Below, piece by piece: positions 46,887-57,178 of a stretch of 64,000 nt of DNA; position 1 is the first letter of the stretch, and every line of letters starts with the position of its first letter. The notes below the pieces were generated by a model that worked only from the letters and a program-made list of their open reading frames with translations, ran no database searches and had not been told where the DNA came from. Position numbers and translations under genes: made by a program. The stretch comes from Cryptomeria japonica (taxonomy: Eukaryota; Streptophyta; Pinopsida; Cupressales; Cupressaceae): positions 139,442,897 to 139,506,896 of the forward strand of contig NC_081407.1 in NCBI RefSeq assembly GCF_030272615.1, given 5' to 3'.

Positions 46887-48463
46887 AAGCATGTAATACC
46901 CCTTGTAGAGTCTAATCACAATCAAGTTCAAGGAATATTATCAAACACTTGGCATATAATATCTAGAGCCGATGTTAAAAGTTTTCTGATTGTCTTCTTT
47001 GAGTTCGTAGGCTGCAAATGAAGTTATTGAATGCTTCTAACAATGCAAGGTGTTATAGAAATGATATACTAGCTGTTTCAGATCTGACATACATGTAAAT
47101 GACTGAAATTAACTGGTACAACTAGTTGGCATAAAGACAAACACTTATCATGCTTCCCAATATACATCTACAGCCATTAGGCATTTTAGCAAACAGTTGG
47201 CATACAAGCCTTATGCTGATAATAAATCTACTTCAATGCCTAAAACAAGGATTACAAGGATTACAAGGATGATGCAGACGACCTCCATTTACAATGCTAA
47301 TGATGCTGATTAAGAGAGCAGACAATACTAATATGAAATCATGAAGCTATTACAACATAATCATCAAATATGAAAACCTGGAAATGACGGCAGCCCACAT
47401 AGGTGGATCGATTCCTCTTAATGACCTTGCTCTTGTCTTCAATGATGAGGCGCCTAGACTCCCAACTTCCCAGCAATGCTTCTCTAATTTATTCAGAATT
47501 TTTGGTGGTCTTTAATGCCGAAATCGAACTAACCCCAGGGCACATGGCTCACATGAGGTACGCCTGGGATATACAACAACTGTATGGCCTGTTAAGGAAT
47601 GCCAACACCTTGCAAAGGCCTGTGCAAATCTTGCTCTTCAATCTGATTATTAAACTTCTTCAATCTGCTGATAAAAACTCTCTGTATTACCCTCCAATTT
47701 GCCCAAATAGAACTTCTGTATGAAGCTCTCTTGTATTCCAAATTCAATGGATATCTCACCACCTCAAATGGCTGCAACACTGAAGAATTGACGCTCTCCA
47801 ATGGCTGACTACAGAGAAACCCTTGGCTTCTCCTCACAATTCATGAAATGAAGAAAATAGCTCAATAGAATGAAATCGATTTTGACTTGAAGACACATAT
47901 ACTCATAAGTTCGATCCCCAAGGAAAAAGCATTTTAATAACATTTAAAATGTTATTTCATTTCATACTTAGGAAATCTTTTAACATTTAATTAATATTGG
48001 ATCCCCATATTTAATTGAATAAATGGCCCCCTTTTATGATGAGTTGACCCTCAAGTTATAATGTTAAGTTATAACATTATAATGACACCTTTAATTATTT
48101 AATTATAATATGAGCCATTAAAACATTAATATCTCCTTAAATGCTCATTATTTTTCTCTGTCATCTGAAATGGGAGTCAACATTGCTAATCACCATGTGA
48201 CCAAATGCTATGCTAAAAATAGAAAGGGTCCTCGATCAACCTCTGACTTACTATAAATAGTAAGTGTGTGAAATAGAGTCAAACGAAAGCCAAACTGAAC
48301 CAAACGAAGAGCAATCCTGGACACTTCTGACCTCCGGAATGGGAATAAGCCTCCTGCATTGCCAATTGGGACCCTCTAACCGTTAGTCTTAGCCTACGAG
48401 GGCCAATAATAGGCTAATCCAATCATAAACCACATCATCCCGAAAAGGGGACATTACAAAGCA
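46887..48463. mobile_element. Solo LTR (1567 bp) with AAGCA target duplication
   Basis: AAGCA at 46887-46891 and 48459-48463 bracket 46892-48458, which starts TGTAATACCCC and ends GGGGACATTACA. The ends are inverted repeats of each other (TGTAATRYCCC) and there is no internal domain or PBS. The palindromic CTATAAATAG-type box at 48251-48260 and an ATATGTG box near 47915 on the minus strand leave the orientation open; the TGTAATGTCCCC end looks like the usual U3 start, which would mean minus. A gypsy-type origin is inferred from size and ends only. Confidence 0.75.
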
Positions 48464-48580
48464 TTGCAAACAAAAAACCTATATAGTGAACACATGCAAA
48501 CTGTTTGATAAAATGCACATCCTTGAGATAGTGGGAAAGGTGGAAAAATTTGAATATTTTCTTGGCCTGGGTTTTTATAG

Positions 48581-48592
48581 TGGTATCAAAGC
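48581..48592 (+). promoter_or_regulatory. PBS of the old element
   Basis: TGGTATCAAAGC, one change from the plant initiator-Met PBS. Confidence 0.6.
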
Positions 48593-48599
48593 TTACACT

Positions 48600-49999
48600 C
48601 TGCTAGCTTGTGATGTTCAGAATAGTATCTGAAAAATGAAGTATAACCAGGAACTCATGACATAAACGTTGCAAGTCTTCCTAGAAAATTAGAAAAATTT
48701 CACAACATTGTTGAAGTATCAAAAGATGCTAGAACCTCATCTATCAGTTGGTAAGAAAATTGAAGAATTATCAGTAAAGGAGAAGTCAGAATAGAACATC
48801 AAGAAAAAATTAGTTGACTCTTAGGTTGCATTAATGGCAATTAATGAACCATCCTCATTTCTCACCAGCAACGAAAAAGGACCCTGAGATGGGAAAGAAA
48901 TTAATCACATTGCAGGCAAGCACAAAAGATGTAGTAGGAACCAAAAAATGTGTGATGAGTGGTTAACGAGAGCCAAGAAAGCTAGGACGATAGCTTCTCA
49001 AGAAAAACAACATTTACAAGTAACATGAAATTAAGGAAAATCTTGCTCACATGGACTATGAAAAGCAAGTGTTTAAGTTACTTCAAGGGACAGCAATTAA
49101 GATGAGAGTGTATGAGGAGATTTCAAAATTGCATGGAGTTGAAGAAGACCTTGTTAATTCTGAATCTCCTAATCTTCAACATGATGAAGTTGAGTATGCT
49201 GAAATGTTCAAATCAACAACTGATGCTCATTCAGAATATGAGCAAGGTGTTCCAATCCATGATACAAATAAGTTTGATTTATAGAGAAACATTGTTGAGC
49301 ATGCATTTGAGAAGAATGTTTGGTTTGAGCTTGTTGCAATTTTGAAACCAACAACTGAAGGTAAGCAATTTTATGATCTCCAAGATTATAATCCAAGGTA
49401 CGAAATAAATTACGAGAATAGAAAAAAGATTATATGTACTTTGCAAAGTTGTTTTCATCAATGGAAGCACCAGCAGAGTGATATTCAAGCATGCCTGCAC
49501 ATAAGAATATAGAACCCAGGAGTTCCACTGATAATTGATAATCATCAATGGAAGCACCAGGAGAGTGATATTCAAGCATGCCTGCACATAAGAATATAGA
49601 ACCCAGGAGTTCCACTGATAATTGATAATCCACATTTTATGATGGGTATGGAGACACTTCTTAGTCCGGGAAGCACAGTTGGTGACAATATTAGGATATG
49701 GGATCCAAGGATTCGTATGATTGGTGGATTGTTATTCAGCGTGACAAAGAATGACAAGTATTTAGTTTTCAGTGGGTACTAGACCTTGCAGGTATCTCAT
49801 CTTGGTTTATCTACATGGCTATTACTTTGGGTTACAAGGGTTGAAAATAGAAGAAATTTACATTGATATTCGAGATTTACTTAGAGTGGCGCAACAAAAG
49901 CATGGCGTGGTATTCATAAGATTGATTTGGGATCGTGGTATTGGTCTTGGCATACAGGTGCAGATTGCTTAGGAGAAGCAATCTCTGGTAAGGGAGGAC
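48600..49999 (+). pseudogene. Decayed internal frame of the old LTR element
   Basis: The best piece is 49051-49284 (VYEEISKLHGVEEDLVNSES ... DTNKFDL), continuing after a stop with VWFELVAILKPTTEGKQFYD, then an in-frame 87-bp duplication and DNIRIWDPRIRMIGGLLFSV. A final part reaches the PPT at 49988. Stops and frameshifts are frequent. I do not recognise gag, protease, RT or integrase, so the element may be non-autonomous. Confidence 0.4.
49456..49629. repeat. 87-bp in-frame tandem duplication
   Basis: CATCAATGGAAGCACCAG starts at 49456 and 49543; the two 87-bp units differ at about one base (CAGCAGAG against CAGGAGAG). 87 is 29 codons, so the frame of the surrounding decayed coding region is kept. 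Confidence 0.9.
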
Positions 50000-50181
50000 T
50001 GTAAAGCCATTTTTTTTTATAACATTAGAAAATAATTAGATGATTAAAATAAGTTGTCGAAAAAAATAAAAATTAAAACATGAGTAATTTAATTATTGAA
50101 AAAGGGCATAAAAATAATTAAGTAATTAAATTTTAAATAGTCCTAAGCTTCTCGGGGTTATTGTTATATCCCCTATGGATT

Positions 50182-51697
50182 TGTTAGAAACCTTGTCATT
50201 GATGTCAATGTCAAACAATCATTATCACATAGATTTATGTTGAATTTCAGAACAAGCACTTACAGTTCTATCTGAGAAACAATTGTCTTCGTCTTGCTAT
50301 TATGAATGAATGTAAATATCATCAGGTACAAGTTTGTGAGAAGACTGATATCCATGATCTGCATATTAATGGGTTACTCAAAGGTTCAACGGCCATCAAT
50401 CTGATGAATATCGATGATTATGTATTTGGTTGTTTAGTTCTGCTTAGTTATAACTGTGTGATCAGTTATAACTTCTTTTCAACTGATTATTGTCAGTTAC
50501 AAACTGCAAACCACTTGCTGTTATGATCGCTAGACAAGGTTGTGAAGAATGTTTATTATTTGTGAAGGCAAGTTCGGTTATAACTACATAAGCAGTTAGG
50601 TAGTTTTAAACTACTTTTCAACTGCTCAACTGAAAGTCCCTTGTATTTGAGGAGTACAAAGGTCGGTAAAAAGGTTGTGAAAGTGTGCGTATCACTGATA
50701 AGAAACAATAAAGCTTGATGTGGAATGAACAGTGTTTGAGATCACTGGTGAAGAAAATTAGCATGTGTCTATATGCTAGTCTGGTAGTCTGTGTCAAACA
50801 ATATAAGATATCAGTACTGTAAAGCCTGAGAGAAAATTTGATTCGTGACTGATAGTTTGAGTGTAGATACACAAGTTCAAAATGTTTTGAGGTACTCGAT
50901 GTTGCAGAACAAAAGATAGCACGGGAGTTATTGCAAAGGAGGCTGATACATCTTTAAGAATGCAGTATATATGTGATATATGATGCAGAATTAAGAAGTG
51001 CTGTAAGTATGAATTTCTTATGACAGATTAAAGCAGTTCAGTCTGTGATTGGATCATTTTAAATTGAGAACAAATTCAGTTTTCTGAAAACAGTGACATC
51101 TGTTTTTGTTGAGATTATTTTGAGGTGACATGAATAGGTTATCTAATGGTTGCTCGTGGAACAGATACTATAAAGAGTTTTTTGCAGATTGACGTTGTTA
51201 TAATGTTTGAAACAAAACAAAATATCTTAAGGATGATGATACTCAGTTTGTAATACTTTACTTGTATATCTTCAAAGTTGTAAAATCTAATCTTGCAGAT
51301 TTAAAATCAGTAATAGTATATTTTATTTGTAACATCTTTTTGGTTGGTGCCTAAAGATGCTGAGTTGGTGCTTAGACTGAGAATTTGATGTCTGTGAGAG
51401 TTGGTGCTTTTAGGAGTTTGGTGATTCCTTGGGGTTGGTGCTCTAAAACTTTGTAAACATTTTTATCTGTGAGACTGGATTAGGACAATAGATCCTAGCA
51501 GCATTTCTCACCGTGGTTTTTCCCATCCTGGGTTTTCCACGTGTTTCTTGTGCATTGGTTTCATTGTGTGGTTGCATTCCTTTCAAATTTCAGTTTAAAG
51601 TTTTTAAGTTCATCAAAAGATATAATTGGTTAAGGATCAGAATTTTACATCTTCTACTGATTCATCCTCCCTCTCAGTAGAAGAATTGTGTTCTACA
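50182..51697 (+). repeat. 5' LTR of the copia element (1516 bp)
   Basis: TG...CA ends. Near the 3' end it has four GTTGGTGC motifs (51345-51445) followed by CACCGTGGTTTTTCCCATCC and GGGTTTTCCACGT, a module shared with the LTRs at 22891-25627 and about 58173-59640. Confidence 0.82.
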
Positions 51698-52159
51698 ATT
51701 GGTATAAGAGCTTGGTGCTTGAATAAGCTTAATCAACATAATTAGATTTTGGCTAATGAACACATGGCGTGTTTAGAAGGATCCTCCTCAAATAAAATCC
51801 CCTTATTTGATGGTACTAATTATGCCTTCTGGAGTATCACAATGGAAAGTTATTTGTCTTCTTTGGTGTTTGATGTTTGGATGTCTATTGTTAATGGCTA
51901 TACAATGCTAACACATACTTAAACTGATCCTGCTGAAAAGTCAGAGTATGAAAATAATGCTAAGTGTAAGAATGCAATTCTTTGTGGTTTGTCTAACACT
52001 AAATTTGTTAAGGTGATGCATTGTCAAACAACAAAAGCTATCTAGGATAAACAAAAAAGTATTTATGAAGGTGATCCCTATTAGAATAATATCTTTCTCT
52101 TGGTGTCTCTGGTTATAGGGAGGGACAGTTCTCCAACATCAGGTTGGACGGTTGGTGTT

Positions 52160-52580
52160 GTTGTATCCTATGTTACCCGGGGACGCGTCCCCGGTATTTT
52201 TTTCAGCCGTCCCCGTCCCGGGGACGTCCCGGGGACAGGGGACTCCTAGGGGACGTCCCCATAAATTCTGCATATAGACAATGAATTTTGACAATGAATT
52301 CTATAAGCAATTTGACTTTGACTCTCAATTTAACACAAATTTGCCATAAGAACTCTATTAGTTCTTATATGTTAAGGTTCTATAATGGATATGTGCATGT
52401 TTTATCCATGTTTTCATATGAATATTTTAAATTTCCCTATTTATTTTAATTTTCCCTACTTTTATATAGCCGTCCCCTAGCCGTCCCCAAAATTGGCAAA
52501 AAAAATCACCGTCCCGGAAACGCGTACCCCCGTCCCCTGCCGTCCCCATCCCGGAAACTTGGGGTAACATAGGTTGTATC
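52160..52580. mobile_element. 405-bp MITE, hAT-type, with GTTGTATC duplication
   Basis: GTTGTATC at 52160-52167 and 52573-52580 bracket 52168-52572, which starts CTATGTTACCC and ends GGGTAACATAG (11-bp perfect terminal inverted repeats). Both subterminal regions are packed with CCGTCCCC/GGGGACG repeats, unlike anything nearby; the centre is AT-rich. An 8-bp duplication points to hAT. No coding sequence. It sits in the inverted tail of the short LTR element. Confidence 0.85.
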
Positions 52581-52614
52581 TCCAGAAGTTCTGCAGTTTT
52601 TGGCTCTGATACCA

Positions 52615-52799
52615 TAATACAGATGCAAAAGCATATGGATTTCAAAGAATCGATGTTGTTCAATTAATCAAGGAGACAAAACTCCTTTATATAGAGTTAC
52701 AAAGACGATGTTTCTAAAAGAAACAATCGTTAACTAGAGGTGAAATTAGAAACAACTTAAATGACCATTAATGACACAGAGAAAGATATTATTCTAATA
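52615..52799 (-). repeat. 3' LTR of the short element (185 bp)
   Basis: Near-identical to 54060-54246 (four substitutions and one 2-bp indel). Preceded on the minus strand by the PPT and, unusually, followed by another PBS. Contains a TATA box (minus CTATATAAAGG). Confidence 0.88.
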
Positions 52800-52808
52800 C
52801 CCTCCCTT

Positions 52809-54046
52809 AATGGTCATCGTTCTAATTACCAAGAGAAATAATAGAGAAGGTTGCCCCCTTCTTCTCAGAACACGCTGCAACATAAGACAAGAGCCCGCCA
52901 CTAACTCTGCCACTTGAGATGAGTCTGCCACCAACCCTCCCAAAAACTGCAGAACTTCTGGAGATACAACAACACCAACCGTCCAACCTGATGTTGGAGA
53001 ACTGTCCCTCCCTATAACCAGAGACACCAAGAACAGCTTTCACGATTTTCAGGAAAAAATCGGCAAACCCTCCAAACTATTGCAGATGAGCAAGATGCCC
53101 GAAAATAGACTGCAAATAAGAGACTAGTGCAGATGTTCGCACAACAACTCCAGGTGCAACTAAAAACAATTTGCAGCAAAGTACAATTTTTGAGGAAAAA
53201 ATCATAAACCCTCCCATGATTTTTTTTTACAGGGACAAAAAATATTTAAAAACCCAGACATTTTTTAAGGGAAAAAAATATTAAAACCCATCAGAATTTT
53301 TTTCAGGTAAAAAAATATTAAAAACTGAAACAAACATCAATGCCCATAAGCCATCTTCACGCTTTTCGAGGCACGAAAAACAAGGTACTAAGAAGATGCT
53401 AAGTGCACAAAACCTGACTGCCTTCCAACATCAAGTTGGTCAATGACACCATCTTGCACGTTTCCCAATGCACGGAAAATGAAAAAACTGAGAAGAGGTG
53501 CTGGCACGAAATTCAAAAATTTAGAATCCCACTGCAGAAACAGAGGCAGACAGGTACAAACTTCAAAAAATGAAGTACGGATGGCACGAATTTCAAGAAA
53601 AAATTTCCAGCTAACCCAAAAAAATCCGAAGACAACCCAGAAGGAATTTGTTGTCGGAATCTAGATCCGTTGGCTCGAAAATCAAGGCACCCAGAAAATT
53701 CTGACAATGACCTAGGTGAGATCTCGAAAAACCCACCACGAATCTGTGCTCAAAATTTTTTTTCGACTGAATCTGGAGGGCCAAAACCCTAGCTGAAAAT
53801 GTAGATTTCCGTCCAAAAATGACAGAAAAAAATCTACAGGCGGTAAAAAAACGCGCGCGTGGTTGCGCGAAATGCAGGAGAGACGGGTCGCAGGAGAGGG
53901 CAGAAAATAGCCAGAAAACCCTAGTAGTTGCAGCCAAAACGAACTGCCAAAGTAGCAATTTCGAATAAACAAAGAAATTTTTCAAAAAAAACTATTAAAA
54001 ATTCATGACGAATTTTTAATTGAAAAATTATTTCGAAAATAACCAA
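52809..54046 (-). other. Internal region of the short LTR element, non-coding
   Basis: 1.24 kb between PPT and PBS. The longest minus frames (53985-53611, 53030-52794) show no family resemblance. The part at 52936-53035 is the source of the inverted segment at 52102-52601. Confidence 0.6.
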
Positions 54047-54059
54047 GGCTCTGATACCA
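54047..54059 (-). promoter_or_regulatory. PBS of the short element, initiator-Met type
   Basis: Minus strand TGGTATCAGAGCC directly after the LTR. The same 13 bases recur at 52602-52614 after the other LTR. Confidence 0.88.
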
Positions 54060-54246
54060 TAATACAGATGCAAAAGCATATGGATTTCAAAGAATCGATG
54101 TTGTTCAATTAATCAAGGAGACAAAGCTCCTTTAAATAGAGTTACAAAGATGATGTTTCTAAAAGAAACAATCGTTAACTAGAGGTGAAATTAGAAACAA
54201 CTTAAATGACCATTAATGGCACAAAGAGAAAGATATTATTCTAATA
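54060..54246 (-). repeat. 5' LTR of the short element (187 bp)
   Basis: Minus strand TATTAGAATAATATC...CTGTATTA; the ends are not the canonical TG...CA. Boundaries are fixed by the adjacent PBS and by the ATCCC target copy. Confidence 0.88.
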
Positions 54247-54512
54247 ATCCCAAAGTGAAGCAAGCGAAGTTACAGACATATAAGACAAAATTTGAAGGAT
54301 TAAAAATGAGGGAAGAAGAGAAGATTGCTGACTATCTCCTTAGGGTTGATGAGATAGTGAATGCAATCAAAGGCTTGGGAGAAGACATGAAAGACTCTGT
54401 AGTTGTTCAAAAGGTTTTGAGGTCTTTACCCTCAAGATATAATGCTTAAATCTCAGCAGTTGAAGAAGCTAGAGATCTCAATAAAATTACAATTGATGAT
54501 CTACAATTGATT

Positions 54513-56110
54513 AGACATCATCCCCCATCTTCTCTGACAGGGACCCCCTTTTTCTAACCTACTTGTGTGAGGGAGCGAAGTTGAGAGTCATTTTTGTTTT
54601 TACTAAGAGTAGTGCTGATACGAACACTGAAAGAGTGGTATTAGGAGAGTCGAAATTGAAAATAGCTAAGGTAAGACATTGACAAATGTGGGGAGGGGGT
54701 TTAAAAGAAAAATCAACTTTGCCAAAGCTCTTGTAATCGCCGAAAATAATCCTGAAAAGGGATTGCATGTCAAAACATTTAAGCATTTGCCAAACCAAAA
54801 CAAAGTTCAACATTTTGTAAGGTCATGCATTTTTTGTATCATTTTGTTTTCGCCTTCAAAACCACCGATATCAATGTCTAAGCGTTTAAAAAATTGATTC
54901 AATAGGGCGAGGTTCGAACATTTCTCTTAAAACACTTTTGCTATCGCAAGCCTTATGAGCTGATTTAAATACTGAAAGAATTAACACTCAAAACATCAAA
55001 CAAAAGCAAAAGTTGAGCCTTTTGAACGTAGAACAAAAGGGCCAGGTCGTATTTCTCAAACTCCTTCGCTTTAGCCAAGTAAAGACTTGAAAAAGTGAAA
55101 CAAGGAGAAATTCAAACGTTTCTTTTGAAGTTGTCTCATCCTAAGCCATGAGAATACCGAATGGCCCAACTTGTGAAATAAGACCAAAACAAAAAAGTAA
55201 AGGTCGGGCTCTTTTTTTTTTAATGAATCGTTTTGCTAACGTAACCTTCCAAACCGACAAAACACCAAAAAGGTGTCAAGACAATAGCGTCTAAAAAGAT
55301 CGCTAAATAGAGTCGCAAGTCTCTCGCTTTGCTTTGTCCAAACTGTGAAAATGCCGAGGTGAACACCGAAAAGGTGCCAATGCAATGATAATAAGTCGAA
55401 ACAAAGAAAAAAGTTCAAACTTTTTAAAATAAACCGTTTGTCCTCCCCCTCCATTACAACCGTTAAGAATACCGATTTAGTTGGGTGACATTTTAAAACT
55501 ACGAAATAAAGTTCGGATCTATTGGTCAAAGGCTGTGTTTTTTTTAAGTTTTCAATCCCTCTTTTTATCACCGCCAATGCACTGAAATGTGAAAACTTAG
55601 TATCTTTTAGAAAAGCAAAGTTTGTTCTTTTAAAACGAAAAAACAAAAGGATGAGGTCAAAAGCTGTGTTTCCAAGTTGCCATCGTTTTTTTTAAAAAAC
55701 CGATAGGGATACCAAAGGTGGGTTTTAAATCTTAGCGTTTGGAAAGCCACAAAGCAAAATTCGTATAAGTTGCCTCTGCCCCTTTGTGTTGCCGAAAGAA
55801 ATCCCGAAAAGATTAACTCAACTCCAACATCACCCAACCTTTAAAGCAAAGTCGTATGAGAAGGTCAACGTTTTTATCAAAGGCATTTGGGGCATTTTAA
55901 AGACCGATAGGAGGCCCGAGTTTTTCAGAAGCATTGTTTGTGAAACATTTCAAATCGTAGCTTTTAAGATACAAATTTCCCCCCATCCAAAGCTATGTAG
56001 GACAGGAAGAGGCTTTCCGGAAAATGCCTTACGGAGTCTCAGAGGACATTTCCAAATCAAGAAGGATGAAAGCGTAATTTATTAGCATTCATTTTCTAGA
56101 CATGAGGGTT
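54513..56110. other. CpG-rich block of diverged repeats
   Basis: Follows the truncated copia gag. Motifs such as GCCGAAA-x-AAT-CCGAAAAG, ACCGAT, AACGTTT and GTCGTATGAGAAGG recur at loose intervals, giving the impression of diverged units of 150-200 bp. CpG is far more frequent than in neighbouring sequence. No convincing reading frame. It may be the 3' internal part of the element ending in the LTR at 56111, but this is inference. Confidence 0.4.
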
Positions 56111-57178
56111 TGTTGGCATTCATTTATGTGTCTAAGATCAACTCACGACATGACCAAAGAGATTTCTTTGTCTTTTTAGGTCTAGGGTGTGGGATGATTG
56201 AATGATGGTAAAGAGGGACATCTCAGTGACTCGCAAAGCCGAAGACAAGGCAAGAAGAAAGAACCACAATGCAAAAGAGTTGAAGTGATGCCATTCTAAA
56301 TCTATGGAAGGCAACAGAACACACAGAATGCTATAGGAGTATCCAGAAGTAGAAGATGAACAACTAGAAACAACAGAAAATGATTTTGTTTAAACAATTG
56401 CTTTATTGTAAGATGGCTACTAGTGGGCACCGTTTAATGTAATTCAAAAAGGGGGACACAAGTCAATTATTTCCTAGCTACCTGATTTACCTTTTTGTGC
56501 CTCGAGACTAGCAAAACTTGTCTTCTAGCAAGATTAATGGAAAACAGTTACAGGTAGCTGAAAAGGTAGTTGGAGGTGGTTGAAATCATTAACTCAAAAA
56601 GCTATCAGAGCTTCTAAAGGGTAGACCAGATCCAATGGATGGGCTAAATCCTGGCCACTGATTCAAAATGTAAAATCTATAAAAGGCCAGTGCCTCTCTC
56701 ATTGTAAAAAAGTTAGATTTTTATAGCAGGTTAGCAGTTAGATTAGGAGTAGAAGTAGAATAAAGTAGAAGTCGTTGGACAAAAATTGTTGTAATGGCAG
56801 TTAGAAGAAATGAATGCAACATTGAAGCATGGTGTTTTGTCATGTGTCCTAATTTGTTTGCATGGTTTCTCTTCATCTGGTTAGTTAATGTGCAATGATT
56901 TTAATGGTGAAGTGCGAGTGTATTTGATGTGATTTCAGGTTCATACCATTGGAGGCTTGCTGATTGTAGGTCTCCTTGCATGGTTAGTCTGAACCCAATA
57001 TTGTTCTTATTTCAACTGTGGGTGTTTGTCTCAGACTGCAAAAGAATTGGGTGTCTGAATGAATATACATAGTCTAAAAATCCTTTATTCCCTTGGAGCT
57101 TGCACTATTCCTGTGGAGTTGTAAGTTTATCTCTGGCTAAATAGGAACTAGTTCTGTGAAATCTGTCTACCCACAACA
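56111..57178 (+). repeat. LTR of a gypsy-like element with TATA box
   Basis: Starts TGTTGGCATTC after a purine-rich ATGAGGGTT (PPT-like) and ends CTACCCACAACA, so the termini are TGTTG...CAACA. A TATA box lies in the middle (56678-56687). No PBS follows, which fits a 3' LTR; the 5' partner is not in the window. Target duplication not evident. Confidence 0.5.
56678..56687 (+). promoter_or_regulatory. TATA box in the LTR at 56111-57178
   Basis: CTATAAAAGG followed by CCAGTGCCTCTCTC, a classic plant core promoter layout; start site predicted near 56710. Confidence 0.6.

Larger units (their letters stand above)
45617..48580 (+). repeat. 5' LTR of the old element, interrupted
   Basis: About 1.39 kb when the nested solo LTR and its extra target copy are removed. 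Contains a 39-bp tandem duplication (46718-46795) and a coding-looking but broken stretch (46300-46600) with no recognised family. Confidence 0.55.
45617..50181 (+). mobile_element. Old LTR element with a 1.4 kb internal region, 3' LTR cut by a copia element
   Basis: Two direct copies start TGTAATGTC (45617) and TGTAAAGCC (50000) and share GAWGATTAAAATWARWTTGTC and AAAAATTAAAA blocks. The first ends before TGGTATCAAAGC (PBS, 48581-48592). The second follows GTAAGGGAGGAC (PPT). A solo LTR at 46892-48458 lies inside the 5' LTR, and a copia element begins at 50182 inside the 3' LTR. The internal region is broken protein-like sequence with no gag or pol motif. Confidence 0.65.
52079..54246 (-). 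mobile_element. Short non-autonomous LTR element with an inverted U3 end; both outer ends are U3
   Basis: ATCCC target copies at 52074-52078 and 54247-54251. In minus-strand order: LTR (54246-54060), PBS TGGTATCAGAGCC (54059-54047), 1.24 kb internal region, PPT AAGGGAGGG (52808-52800), LTR (52799-52615), a second PBS (52614-52602), an inverted piece of the internal region (52601-52102) carrying a later MITE, and an inverted copy of the first 23 bp of the LTR (52101-52079). The outermost 23 bp are therefore perfect inverted repeats. No gag or pol. Confidence 0.88.
50182..54512 (+). mobile_element. Ty1/copia element, 5' LTR and part of gag
   Basis: LTR 50182-51697 (TGTTAGAAACC...TTGTGTTCTACA), PBS TGGTATAAGAGC at 51700-51711, gag from 51764. 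The gag is interrupted at 52079 by another element and resumes at 54252, then stops matching gag at about 54512. Protease, integrase, RT and a 3' LTR are not in the window, so the copy is truncated. Confidence 0.82.
51764..54512 (+). pseudogene. Copia gag (UBN2-type), split by an insertion
   Basis: From ATG 51764: MACLEGSSSNKIPLFDGTNY, then AFWSITMESYLSSL, NAILCGLSNTKFVKVM and SIYEGDP. After the inserted element it continues exactly in frame with KVKQAKLQTYKTKFEGLKMR, KIADYLLRVDEIVNAIKGLG and VVVQKVLRSLPSRYNA. That is the order of the copia gag UBN2 domain. In-frame TAA and TAG codons precede the insertion and one TAA follows. The match ends at KITIDDLQL near 54512, before any zinc knuckle. 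Gag would form the particle. Confidence 0.87.

Noticed and set aside
53611-53985. 124-residue minus frame inside the short LTR element
   Set aside because: Phe/Ser/Leu-rich, overlapping frames of equal length, no motif; considered non-coding internal sequence.
52615-54246. Reading the unit as an ordinary LTR element inserted at 52615-54246
   Set aside because: There is no 5-bp duplication at those limits; the ATCCC copies and the restored copia gag frame place the left end at 52079.
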